This document shows, piece by piece, positions 16,652 to 24,577 of a DNA stretch of 64,000 nt. This DNA is from Marinobacterium litorale DSM 23545 (lineage in GTDB: Bacteria > Pseudomonadota > Gammaproteobacteria > Pseudomonadales > Balneatricaceae), in NCBI RefSeq assembly GCF_000428985.1, contig NZ_AUAZ01000014.1:1-64000 (forward strand), given 5' to 3'. Made by a program: the position numbers and the translations under genes. The notes under the pieces are model-generated. The model did no database searches and was not told the DNA's origin. It saw only the letters and a list, made by a program, of their open reading frames with translations. Position 1 is the stretch's first letter; each line of letters begins with the position of its first letter.

Positions 16652-18772
16652 ATGGAACTCTTTATTACCTGCCCCAAGGGGATTGAACAGCTGCTTGAAC
16701 AGGAGCTGAGCACCCTGGGTGCGGAGTCCACCACTCAAACGGTAGCGGGTGTGAAAGCGCAGGGAGATCTGGCCTTTGCGTATCGCATCTGTTTGTGGTC
16801 CCGTCTGGCCAATCGTGTGCTCCTCCCTCTGGTTGAAGGAGAAGTGAGCGATGCGGATGCGCTTTATCAGCTGGTTCAACAGGTGGACTGGCTGGAGCAC
16901 TTACGGCCAACCGGCACTTTGACCGTGGACTTCAATGGTCGCAGTGCCACCATACTGAATACGCATTTCGGAGCCTTGAAGGTCAAGGATGCCATCGTTG
17001 ATCAGATTCGAACGGCCACCGGGCAGCGCCCAACCGTTGAGCGCAGTCGGCCGGATCTGAGAGTCAATGTTCACCTGGCCAAGGGGCGGGCAACGGTGGC
17101 GGTGGATCTCTCGGGTGAAAGCCTGCATCGACGGGGATACCGGCAGGAAGCCGGAGCTGCGCCATTGAAAGAGAATCTTGCCGCAGCGGTATTGATGCGT
17201 GCAGGATGGCAGGATAGTGCCTACCCCGCGTTGTTGGATCCGATGTGCGGCTCCGGGACACTGCTGATCGAGGCGGCTCTTATGCGCGCTGATGTGGCGC
17301 CCGGGTTGTTGCGAGAGCACTTTGGATTCCAGTTCTGGCTGGGGCACCGTGCCGAGGTTTGGAACAGCCTGCTGGATGAGGCCCGCCAACGCCGCGCGGC
17401 GGGTGCGAACGTCCCGGTACCGGATTATATCGGCTATGATGCCGATGACGCTGTGCTCCAGCGGGCACGGCAGAATGCCAGGCGCGCCGGCGTAGACGGC
17501 CTGATTAGATTCAAGCAGCAGGAACTGGCCCGGTTGACGGGGTTGGATCGGGTTGAACCCGGTCTGGTGCTGACTAATCCACCCTACGGTGAACGCTTGG
17601 GCGAAGAATCGGAGCTGATGTTTCTCTATCAGCTGTTTGGCCAGTTGCTGCATAAGCATTTTGCCGGATGGCGGGTCGGTGTTTTCACCGGTAACCCGGA
17701 ACTCTGCAAAGTGATGAAGCTGCGTGCGGATAAGCAGTACCGGCTTTTTAACGGCACGATCCCGAGCCAGTTATTGCTGTTTCAAGTACATGATAAACCG
17801 GCGCAAGCCAAAGAAGCTCCGGCGCTATCTGAGCATGCGCGGATGTTTGAGAACCGGCTGCGTAAAAATCTCAAGCAGCTAGCGCGCTGGCGCAAACGCG
17901 AGGGGATTACCTGCTTCCGGGCTTATGATGCAGATATTCCTGAGTACGCCGTTGCGGTGGACGTGTATGAGCCTCTGGTCATGGTTCAGGAATATGCGCC
18001 ACCGGCCAAGGTGGATAAGGTCAAGGCATTTGAGCGAATTCAGGAGGTGATGCAGGTTGTCGAGCACGTCTTTGAATTGACGCCCGACCAGGTTGTGCTC
18101 AAGCAGCGTAAACGGCAGCAGGGGAGTGCTCAATATACGCGTCAGAACGAGACGCAGCATTTCTATCAGGTGACTGAGCTGGGTTGTCGCCTGCTGGTTA
18201 ACCTGCATGATTATCTGGATGCGGGTCTTTTTCTCGATCACCGTCCGGTGCGCCAACGTCTGCAAAAGATGGCCGCAGGTAAAGATGTCCTTAATCTGTT
18301 CTGCTACACCGGCAGTGCCACTGTGCATATGGTAGCGGGCGGAGCTCTTAGCTCCACCAGTGTGGATATGTCGGCTACCTACCTGGATTGGGCGCGTCGC
18401 AATCTGGCGCTCAATACCGATGACCTTTCCCCGCATATGTTTGTACAGTCCGACTGTTTCAAATGGCTGGAAAAGCCACGCAGGGAACGGTTTGATCTGA
18501 TATTCATGGATCCGCCTACTTTCTCCAATTCCAAGCGAATGCAGGATGTACTGGATGTTCAGCGCGATCATGTCCAGTTGATAAAGGGAGCCATGAGTCT
18601 GCTGCGTCCCGGTGGCGTTCTGGTTTTTTCCAATAACTATCGCCGGTTCAAACTCGATTACGATGCATTGGCGGCGTTTGAGGTTGTTGATATTACCGGG
18701 CAGACCATCGATCCGGACTTTAAGCGCAACGCTAGAATTCATACGGTGTTCGAAATTCGACACCCCGCCTGA
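16652..18772 (+). CDS. rlmL: bifunctional 23S rRNA methyltransferase RlmKL
   Basis: RlmKL makes m2G2445 (N-terminal half) and m7G2069 (C-terminal half) in 23S rRNA. The 706-aa length matches E. coli RlmL (702). Residues ~45-155 form the THUMP domain, followed by a first Rossmann methyltransferase with DPMCGSGTLLIEAA and the N2-guanine motif NPPYGERLG. A second methyltransferase has NLFCYTGSATVHM and DPPTFSNSKRM. GAAGGAG lies 10 nt before the ATG. The rmf-rlmKL proximity puts two ribosome-acting genes together. Confidence 0.97.
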   Translation: MELFITCPKGIEQLLEQELSTLGAESTTQTVAGVKAQGDLAFAYRICLWSRLANRVLLPLVEGEVSDADALYQLVQQVDWLEHLRPTGTLTVDFNGRSATILNTHFGALKVKDAIVDQIRTATGQRPTVERSRPDLRVNVHLAKGRATVAVDLSGESLHRRGYRQEAGAAPLKENLAAAVLMRAGWQDSAYPALLDPMCGSGTLLIEAALMRADVAPGLLREHFGFQFWLGHRAEVWNSLLDEARQRRAAGANVPVPDYIGYDADDAVLQRARQNARRAGVDGLIRFKQQELARLTGLDRVEPGLVLTNPPYGERLGEESELMFLYQLFGQLLHKHFAGWRVGVFTGNPELCKVMKLRADKQYRLFNGTIPSQLLLFQVHDKPAQAKEAPALSEHARMFENRLRKNLKQLARWRKREGITCFRAYDADIPEYAVAVDVYEPLVMVQEYAPPAKVDKVKAFERIQEVMQVVEHVFELTPDQVVLKQRKRQQGSAQYTRQNETQHFYQVTELGCRLLVNLHDYLDAGLFLDHRPVRQRLQKMAAGKDVLNLFCYTGSATVHMVAGGALSSTSVDMSATYLDWARRNLALNTDDLSPHMFVQSDCFKWLEKPRRERFDLIFMDPPTFSNSKRMQDVLDVQRDHVQLIKGAMSLLRPGGVLVFSNNYRRFKLDYDALAAFEVVDITGQTIDPDFKRNARIHTVFEIRHPA

Positions 18773-18788
18773 TCTCCTCCCTTCCCAG

Positions 18789-19008
18789 ATAGGTGCAGAC
18801 CACTATGGGTGCACCTGTCTGGATATGATGCACCTATTTGTGGCGCGAATATTGCTTATTTTGGTGCATTCATTCAGCCGTTAGGGTTGATCATGGTGCA
18901 ATACTCATAGTTATTGGTTGTTTTTTGGCCATTTTGTGCGTGTTTCATCAGGCGATCGCCCGCTATTCCCTGTAATGGTGCATCTGTAGTGATCTACATT
19001 TGTGCACC
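18789..19008. promoter_or_regulatory. cluster of NtrC-like half sites (GGTGCA/TGCACC) upstream of amtB
   Basis: The hexamer GGTGCA or its complement occurs eight times in 220 nt: 18792, 18808, 18810 (overlapping), 18829, 18863, 18895, 18977 and 19003. Arms ATAGGTGCA (18789-18797) and TGCACCTAT (18829-18837) form a perfect inverted repeat. 18852-18868 resembles a complete NtrC site of the enterobacterial glnA type, with a perfect right half. NtrC recognises TGCAC-N7-GTGCA dyads, and amtB is a classic NtrC target, so this is most likely an NtrC enhancer region. Binding is inferred. Confidence 0.6.
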
Positions 19009-19010
19009 CC

Positions 19011-19024
19011 GGTTGGTTTGATGC
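19011..19024 (+). promoter_or_regulatory. possible sigma-54 promoter of amtB
   Basis: GG at 19011-19012 and GC at 19023-19024 are separated by exactly 10 nt, the invariant spacing of -24/-12 promoters. The flanking bases (CGGTTG and ATGC) only partly match TGGCAC and TTGC. The placement just downstream of the NtrC-like cluster and about 36 nt before the amtB start supports it. Confidence 0.4.
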
Positions 19025-19060
19025 CCCTTATAAGTGCAATAAATATAAGCAGGAGAGACT

Positions 19061-20272
19061 GTGGATACGATTAACAGTGCTGTAGAGACGCTGATGCAGA
19101 GCGCCAATACCCTGTTCATTCTGATGGGTGCGATCATGGTCTTTGCCATGCACGCCGGCTTTGCTTTCCTTGAGGTGGGTACCGTCCGTCACAAAAACCA
19201 GGTTAATGCGCTGGTCAAGATCATGACTGATTTCGGCTTTTCTGCGCTGGCTTACTTTTTTGTGGGCTACTGGGTGGCGTATGGCGTCACGTTTTTTGAC
19301 GATGCTCAGACGCTGGCGCAGAACAGTGGCTATGATCTGGTTAAATTTTTCTTTTTGATGACCTTTGCTGCCGCAATTCCGGCGATTGTGTCCGGCGGTA
19401 TCGCTGAGCGTGCGCGTTTTTGGCCGCTACTGAGCTGTTCGGCGCTGAGCGTGGCGCTGATCTACCCGTTTTTCGAAGGCGTCATCTGGAACGGCAATTT
19501 TGGGTTTCAGGATTGGCTGGAAGGCACTTTCGGTGCACCTTTCCATGATTTTGCAGGATCCGTGGTGGTCCATGGCGTAGGCGGGTGGATCGCTCTGGTG
19601 GCGGTGTTAATGCTGGGTATTCGTAATGGACGCTATCGGGGTGGGCGGCTGGTCGCTTTTCCTCCGTCCAATATCCCCTTTCTGGCCCTGGGTGCCTGGA
19701 TTTTGTGTATCGGTTGGTTTGGGTTCAACGTGATGTCCGCCCAAACATTAGATGGTATTTCCGGGCTGGTTGCCGTTAACAGCCTGATGGCGATGGTCGG
19801 TGGTATCGTCGTGGCCACAATCCTGGGTAAGAACGATCCGGGCTTTATCCATAACGGCCCGCTGGCCGGTCTGGTGGCAATTTGTGCGGGCTCCGATTTG
19901 GTGCATCCGATAGGTGCTCTGGTTATCGGCGGTGTTGCGGGTGCGCTGTTCGTCTGGATGTTTACCCTGATTCAGAACCGTTGGAAGATCGACGATGTTC
20001 TTGGTGTCTGGCCTCTGCACGGGTTGTGTGGCGCCTGGGGTGGTGTAGCTGCCGGCATTTTCGGGGCACAAGGCCTCGGAGGGCTGGGTGGTGTAAGCCT
20101 GCTGTCGCAACTTATCGGAACACTGGCCGGTATCGTCGTGGCCGTGGTGGGTGCAGCCGTGGTTTATGGTGGTATTAAGGCAGTGGTTGGCCTGCGTCTG
20201 AGTGAAGAGCAGGAGTTTGATGGAGCGGATCTGAGCATCCATCGCATCGAAGCCACTGCGGACGATAAGTAG
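19061..20272 (+). CDS. amtB: ammonium transporter
   Basis: This 403-aa inner-membrane channel of the Amt/Rh family has about 11 transmembrane helices. The pore twin histidines are in SVVVHGVGGW and GVWPLHGLCGAWG. NQVNALVKIM and AIPAIVSGGIAER are family hallmarks. The start is a GTG with CAGGAGAG 8 nt upstream. The protein lacks the N-terminal signal peptide seen in E. coli AmtB, which is common in this subgroup. No glnK gene is adjacent, unlike the usual glnK-amtB pair. The upstream half-site cluster and the -24/-12 element suggest nitrogen-limitation control. Confidence 0.95.
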   Translation: MDTINSAVETLMQSANTLFILMGAIMVFAMHAGFAFLEVGTVRHKNQVNALVKIMTDFGFSALAYFFVGYWVAYGVTFFDDAQTLAQNSGYDLVKFFFLMTFAAAIPAIVSGGIAERARFWPLLSCSALSVALIYPFFEGVIWNGNFGFQDWLEGTFGAPFHDFAGSVVVHGVGGWIALVAVLMLGIRNGRYRGGRLVAFPPSNIPFLALGAWILCIGWFGFNVMSAQTLDGISGLVAVNSLMAMVGGIVVATILGKNDPGFIHNGPLAGLVAICAGSDLVHPIGALVIGGVAGALFVWMFTLIQNRWKIDDVLGVWPLHGLCGAWGGVAAGIFGAQGLGGLGGVSLLSQLIGTLAGIVVAVVGAAVVYGGIKAVVGLRLSEEQEFDGADLSIHRIEATADDK

Positions 20273-20290
20273 CAGCGATCAACTCAAATA

Positions 20291-20329
20291 AAAAAGCCCG
20301 CCGGTGGCAAGGCCAGCGGCGGGCTTTTT
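20291..20329. terminator. bidirectional rho-independent terminator between amtB and slyD
   Basis: Thirteen-base arms (A5 GCCCGCCG and CGGCGGGC T5) enclose a 13-nt loop that can pair further (TGGC/GCCA). A runs on one side and T runs on the other let it serve both convergent genes. Confidence 0.9.
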
Positions 20330-20346
20330 AGCGTAGATACACGGCT

Positions 20347-20829
20347 TTAGTGCTCGTGTCCGCCTTCGCCGTGGACATGACCGTGAGACAGCTCTTCTTC
20401 AGTCGCTTCACGCACGTTTACGACTTCCACGTCAAAATTCAGTGTCTGGCCGGCGAGCGGGTGGTTTCCATCCAGAGTGACAGTCTCATCCTGAACCTTG
20501 ACCACGGTTACCGGCTGTTGGCCCCAGGGGGTCTGAGCCATGAACTGCATGCCGGGCTCGATAACATCGATGCCTTCGAAGTTGGAGCGGTCAACGTCCT
20601 GAACCAGCTCGTCGCGGACTTCACCATAGCCTTCAGTCGGCTCTACGGTTACGCTGAGCTTGTCGCCTTCGCCTTTACCGACCAGTGCATTTTCCAGGCC
20701 CGGAATGATGTTGTTGGCACCATGTAGGTACGCCAGCGGTTCCTGGCCCTGAGAGCTGTCGAGCTGCTCACCGGCACTGTTGGTCAGTGTGTAATGAATG
20801 GATACAACGGCGTTCGCTGCGATCTGCAT
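20347..20829 (-). CDS. slyD: FKBP-type peptidyl-prolyl isomerase SlyD
   Basis: This 160-aa cytoplasmic chaperone/prolyl isomerase has an FKBP domain (VSIHYTLTNSAGEQLDSS, PLAYLHGANNIIPGLENAL) split by an IF chaperone insert near residues 70-125. It ends in a short metal-binding tail (HGHVHGEGGHEH). The tail is much shorter than the cysteine/histidine-rich tail of E. coli SlyD, so nickel-handling capacity is probably lower. AGGAGAATAC precedes the ATG. Confidence 0.95.
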   Translation of the reverse strand: MQIAANAVVSIHYTLTNSAGEQLDSSQGQEPLAYLHGANNIIPGLENALVGKGEGDKLSVTVEPTEGYGEVRDELVQDVDRSNFEGIDVIEPGMQFMAQTPWGQQPVTVVKVQDETVTLDGNHPLAGQTLNFDVEVVNVREATEEELSHGHVHGEGGHEH

Positions 20830-21094
20830 CTGTATTCTCCTGCTGTTTCGGAGGTGCGTGACCTTACAGACAACCTGCTGGAGCTATGCCGCAATACCGG
20901 AGCGAACCGGCAAATAGACATTCAAAGCGGGGGATGACTGAGTGGTTGTGCAGTGCTCCCTGACTGGGCTGGTTTGTAAAGGCGCTCATGCTAACCACGC
21001 CTTGACGGCTGTGCAACCTTGATTGATCGAAAGCCGGGTATACAGCGTAACTATAGCCAAAGACTGTCGTTCAAGGGTAAGGGGAAGCGCCGAA

Positions 21095-21652
21095 ATGAGC
21101 ACGAAAGGCTGGTTTGCCGCCTGGGCTTTGAGTTGTCTGGGCGTATCTGCCAATGCTGCCTGCATGGATTGGATGGATCTGGATCTGCGCCGACTGGCTG
21201 GAGAGGAACGCGTTAATCTGTGTCAGGCCTACTCGGGCAAGGTGCTGCTGATCGTCAATACGGCCAGTCGTTGTGCGTTTACGGATCAGTATGAGGGGTT
21301 GGAAAAGCTCTACGGCCGGTACCGCGATCAGGGGCTGGTCGTGCTGGGATTTCCCTCAAATGATTTTGGCGGTCAGGAGCCGGGCGATGAAACCGGCATT
21401 CAAAATTTTTGTCGGACCACTTACGGGGTTCAGTTCCCCATGTTTGCCAAAGCCCATGTGCGCGGCGACGATGCCGACCCGTTGTGGCAACGGTTGATAC
21501 AGCAAACGGGTGAAGCGCCGCGCTGGAATTTTTACAAATACCTCGTCGGGCGTGACGGGAGTGTCCGCCGTGTATACTCAAGTATGACATCCCCACAAAG
21601 CGGGCGCTTGATTGAGGCGGTGGAGGCGGCACTGGCCGAGCCCGAAGAATAA
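21095..21652 (+). CDS. glutathione peroxidase family protein, probably exported
   Basis: This 185-aa thiol peroxidase begins with a probable Sec signal peptide (KGWFAAWALSCLGVSANAA). The catalytic cysteine lies in NTASRCAFTDQYEGLE, the conserved glutamine in DFGGQEPG, and the tryptophan in WNFYKYLV. The usual second-motif cysteine (FPCNxF) is replaced by serine (FPSNDF). The ATG at 21095 follows AAGGGGAAG. An in-frame upstream start at 21023 would destroy the signal peptide. A periplasmic peroxidase role is inferred. The FAD oxidoreductase begins 20 nt downstream. Confidence 0.85.
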   Translation: MSTKGWFAAWALSCLGVSANAACMDWMDLDLRRLAGEERVNLCQAYSGKVLLIVNTASRCAFTDQYEGLEKLYGRYRDQGLVVLGFPSNDFGGQEPGDETGIQNFCRTTYGVQFPMFAKAHVRGDDADPLWQRLIQQTGEAPRWNFYKYLVGRDGSVRRVYSSMTSPQSGRLIEAVEAALAEPEE

Positions 21653-21672
21653 AGGAGCGGAAAAGGACAGGA

Positions 21673-22656
21673 ATGACCATTCGAGAGAGAACAGTAGCAG
21701 TTGTAGGATGTGGTCTGGCCGGTATGCGGGCTGCAGAGCGTTTGCAGGCGGCGGGATGGCAGGTCACGCTGTTTGATAAAAGCGCCGGTACGGGAGGTCG
21801 AATGGCTTCCAGTCGTATCGGAGAGGCAAGTGCCGATCTGGGCGCGCCCGGAATTCAGACTGAAGAGATGGGGTTCGCACAGTGGCTGGAGGCGCTGGGG
21901 GCGGTGTCCTGGTCGCCGGGCCGGGCTAACTTTGCACTGGAATCGCTTAAAGCCGATCCGGTATGGGTCGGCGTGCCGCGGTCCAGCGCCGTCACACGGG
22001 CGTTGGTCGGTGGGGCGCAGTTGCGCACTCAAACCCGGGTTGGAGTTGTCTGGCCTGATCGCGAAGGCGTGTTATTGCGTGATGTTGAAGGTGAGGCACT
22101 GGGTCATTTTGACGCGGTTGTGATCGCAACTCCGGCGCCTCAGGCGGTACCGCTGCTGGATGCTGTACATCGCTTTCAGCAGCGTGCCGAGAACGTAGAG
22201 ACCGCGCCGATTTGGTCGGTGCTTCTGGAGTTGCCTGAGCCATTAACGGCGCTGGCTCGTTTCCACTGGCTGGAGGGTGAGCACCCTGTGTTGGCGCGTG
22301 CCGTTCGTGACAGCGCCAAACCGGGACGTCAGGATGGAGAGGTCTGGATGTTGCAGGCTTCAGAGGCGTGGAGTGAACTTCATGTGGATGATGATCCGGC
22401 CAGCGTAGGCGAAGCGTTGATTGAAGCCTTTGGCAGCGTGCTTGGAGTGGCTGTTCACCCTCGCCACCAGCGGGTCCATCGTTGGCTGTATGGCCGTTCA
22501 CAGCCGGAGCCCGGCAAACCGGCATCGCTGTGGGACGCAGATAGCGGTATAGGGGTGTGCGGTGATTGGCTTACAGGGGGCGATGCGCAGGGCGCTTGGG
22601 AAAGTGCGAACCACCTGGTGGATCGTATGCTGGAGCCGGATATTAAAGTGGCCTGA
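21673..22656 (+). CDS. FAD/NAD(P)-binding oxidoreductase (renalase-like)
   Basis: This 327-aa flavoprotein has the N-terminal dinucleotide fold VAVVGCGLAGMRAAERL and the GTGGRMASSRIG motif shared with renalase and amine oxidases. A C-terminal FAD contact GVCGDWLTGGDAQGAWESA is also present. The bacterial renalase-like group oxidises isomeric dihydronicotinamides, but the substrate here is unknown. AAAGGAGCGGAAAAGGACAGG precedes the ATG. It lies between the exported peroxidase and the moxR operon, with 20-21 nt gaps on both sides. Confidence 0.85.
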   Translation: MTIRERTVAVVGCGLAGMRAAERLQAAGWQVTLFDKSAGTGGRMASSRIGEASADLGAPGIQTEEMGFAQWLEALGAVSWSPGRANFALESLKADPVWVGVPRSSAVTRALVGGAQLRTQTRVGVVWPDREGVLLRDVEGEALGHFDAVVIATPAPQAVPLLDAVHRFQQRAENVETAPIWSVLLELPEPLTALARFHWLEGEHPVLARAVRDSAKPGRQDGEVWMLQASEAWSELHVDDDPASVGEALIEAFGSVLGVAVHPRHQRVHRWLYGRSQPEPGKPASLWDADSGIGVCGDWLTGGDAQGAWESANHLVDRMLEPDIKVA

Positions 22657-22677
22657 CGCAAAGACTAAGGAGAGGAT

Positions 22678-23610
22678 GTGACCAAAGCCCTGGCAAGTGG
22701 CGTGGATGACGCGCTTTCAGCGTTGGAAAAAGTGTTGTTGGGTAAGCGCAGGCAGGTGCGACTGGCACTGACGTGTCTGCTTTCGCAGGGGCATCTGCTG
22801 ATTGAAGACCTGCCGGGGATGGGGAAAACGACGTTGGCCCATGGCCTGGCGCGGGTGCTCGGGCTCGAGGATCAGCGAGTACAGTTCACGTCCGATATGT
22901 TGCCGGCCGACATTATCGGTGTATCGGTCTTTGAGTCGGGTTCCGGCGAATTTCGCTTTCACGCGGGGCCCGTTTTCTGCCAGCTGTTACTGGCAGATGA
23001 AATAAACCGGACCACGCCCAAAACCCAAAGTGCTCTGCTGGAGGCAATGGAGGAAGGGCAGGTCACAGCTGATGGTCACAGCTATCGGTTGCCCAAACCG
23101 TTTTTTGTGATCGCGACTCAGAATCCGGTGACGCAGTACGGAACCTTTCCGCTACCGGAGTCACAGCTCGATCGCTTCCTGATGCGCATATCGCTGGGCT
23201 ATCCCGCACCTGAAGTGGAGCGGGAGCTGTTGGCCGGGGGGGATACTCGCGAGCGGCTCGATGGGTTGCCACGATGTCTCAAACCGGATCAATTAATTGA
23301 AGTTCAGAGTCAATGCCGTCAGGTGCACGCATCGGCTGGCGTAATCGACTATCTGCAACGTCTGATTCAATACACCCGTGACAGTGATCTGTTCAGCTAC
23401 GGCGTCTCTCCCCGCGGGGGGCTCGCACTTTTGCGCTGCGCCAGAACCTGGGCGTGGCTGGATGGGCGTAACCATCTTGTGCCCGAAGACATCCAGCAGG
23501 TCCTGGAACCGGTGATCGGCCACCGCGTGCGCCCGGCCGACGATATCGGCAGTCATGCCGGAGCCCGCTTGGTCAACGAGCTTTTGGCGCAGGTCGATGT
23601 TCTGGGCTGA
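22678..23610 (+). CDS. MoxR family AAA+ ATPase
   Basis: This 310-aa AAA_3 ATPase has Walker A EDLPGMGKTTLAHGLA, Walker B LLADEINRTTPKTQ, sensor-1 FFVIATQNPVTQYGTFPLPE and an arginine-rich C-terminal lid (SPRGGLALLRCAR). MoxR proteins act as chaperones that mature client complexes, often with DUF58 and VWA proteins. The GTG start has AAGGAGAGGA immediately upstream. The gene overlaps the DUF58 gene by 14 nt and begins a moxR-DUF58-tgpA unit. Confidence 0.93.
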   Translation: MTKALASGVDDALSALEKVLLGKRRQVRLALTCLLSQGHLLIEDLPGMGKTTLAHGLARVLGLEDQRVQFTSDMLPADIIGVSVFESGSGEFRFHAGPVFCQLLLADEINRTTPKTQSALLEAMEEGQVTADGHSYRLPKPFFVIATQNPVTQYGTFPLPESQLDRFLMRISLGYPAPEVERELLAGGDTRERLDGLPRCLKPDQLIEVQSQCRQVHASAGVIDYLQRLIQYTRDSDLFSYGVSPRGGLALLRCARTWAWLDGRNHLVPEDIQQVLEPVIGHRVRPADDIGSHAGARLVNELLAQVDVLG

Positions 23611-24577
23611 GCGTCTGGGTTTGGCAGCGATTGCCCGGCGGATGCGCCAGTGGAGTCTGTCCAGGTTCCCACGCAGCCGGTCGGTAACGCTGACCCAGAA
23701 CCGAATTTACATTTTGCCCACAGGATCGGGTTTCGGCTTTCTGGTTTTGCTGTTGCTTCTGCTGTTGATGGCGATCAACTACGAGAACAACCTGACCTAT
23801 GCGTTTACCTTCCTGCTGGCCAGTCTGTTTGTCATTTCCATACTGCACACCTACGGTAACCTGGCGGGGTTGAAGCTCAATGTGCAATCGGGACAGAACT
23901 GTTTTAAAGGTGAGTATGCGGGCTTCACCCTGCAACTTCATGCGGCGCCGGGGCGGGATCATGAGCAGCTGAGTCTGAAGTGGGAAACAGGGCCGGAGCT
24001 GACACTGGATCTAACCGATCAGCGAATGACTCAGGTTGAGCTGTCCTGTCCGGCCCCGGCTCGCGGGTGGCTGGATCCGGGCCCGTTGCGTTTGCAAACG
24101 CGGTTTCCGTTAGGGCTTTTTCGTGCCTGGACCTGGATTGATACCGGATTGACGGCGCTGGTCTATCCCTACCCGCAGCCCTGTCGGTTACCCGGCGGTG
24201 GTGCCGGTGATAGCGATGATAGAGAGGGACTTACATATATCCAGGGTACTGATGAATATCAGGGTTTGTCTCGTTATCAGCCCGGCGTATCTCCGGGGCA
24301 GATCGCCTGGAAAAACTACGCACGGGGCCAGGGGCTTTATGTTAAGGATTATGCCAGCCTGATAAGTAGCGAGCTTTGGCTGGATTGGGAGAACTGGCCG
24401 GGTGGTGGCGTGGAGGCCCGCCTGTCCGGGATCTGCTACTGGGTGCTCGAGTTCAGTACGAGGCAGCAACCGTTCGGTTTGCGCTTACCCGGGTTTACGT
24501 TGCCCCCCGGGACCGGCGAGACGCATAAGCTCCGTGCCCTGCAAGCGCTTGCGCTGTTTGGCAAGGAGACAGTCTGA
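23597..24577 (+). CDS. DUF58 domain-containing membrane protein
   Basis: This 326-aa protein has an N-terminal basic segment, then two transmembrane helices around residues 35-80 (FGFLVLLLLLLLMAINYENN, YAFTFLLASLFVISILHTYG). A soluble DUF58 region follows, with YxxGD-like features: EGLTYIQGTDEYQGLSRYQ and IAWKNYARGQGLYVKDY near residues 220-255. It pairs with MoxR and the transglutaminase protein in many gammaproteobacteria. The ATG at 23597 overlaps moxR by 14 nt. Function is unclear; membrane or envelope maturation is inferred from the partners. Confidence 0.88.
   Translation: MFWAERLGLAAIARRMRQWSLSRFPRSRSVTLTQNRIYILPTGSGFGFLVLLLLLLLMAINYENNLTYAFTFLLASLFVISILHTYGNLAGLKLNVQSGQNCFKGEYAGFTLQLHAAPGRDHEQLSLKWETGPELTLDLTDQRMTQVELSCPAPARGWLDPGPLRLQTRFPLGLFRAWTWIDTGLTALVYPYPQPCRLPGGGAGDSDDREGLTYIQGTDEYQGLSRYQPGVSPGQIAWKNYARGQGLYVKDYASLISSELWLDWENWPGGGVEARLSGICYWVLEFSTRQQPFGLRLPGFTLPPGTGETHKLRALQALALFGKETV

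Noticed and set aside
17879-18763. 294-codon antisense frame inside rlmKL
   Set aside because: It is the reverse-strand shadow of a well-supported methyltransferase and has no ribosome binding site or family.
18777-19060. CRISPR-like or satellite repeat upstream of amtB because of repeated GGTGCA
   Set aside because: Spacing is irregular and orientation varies, which fits protein-binding half sites, not a repeat array.
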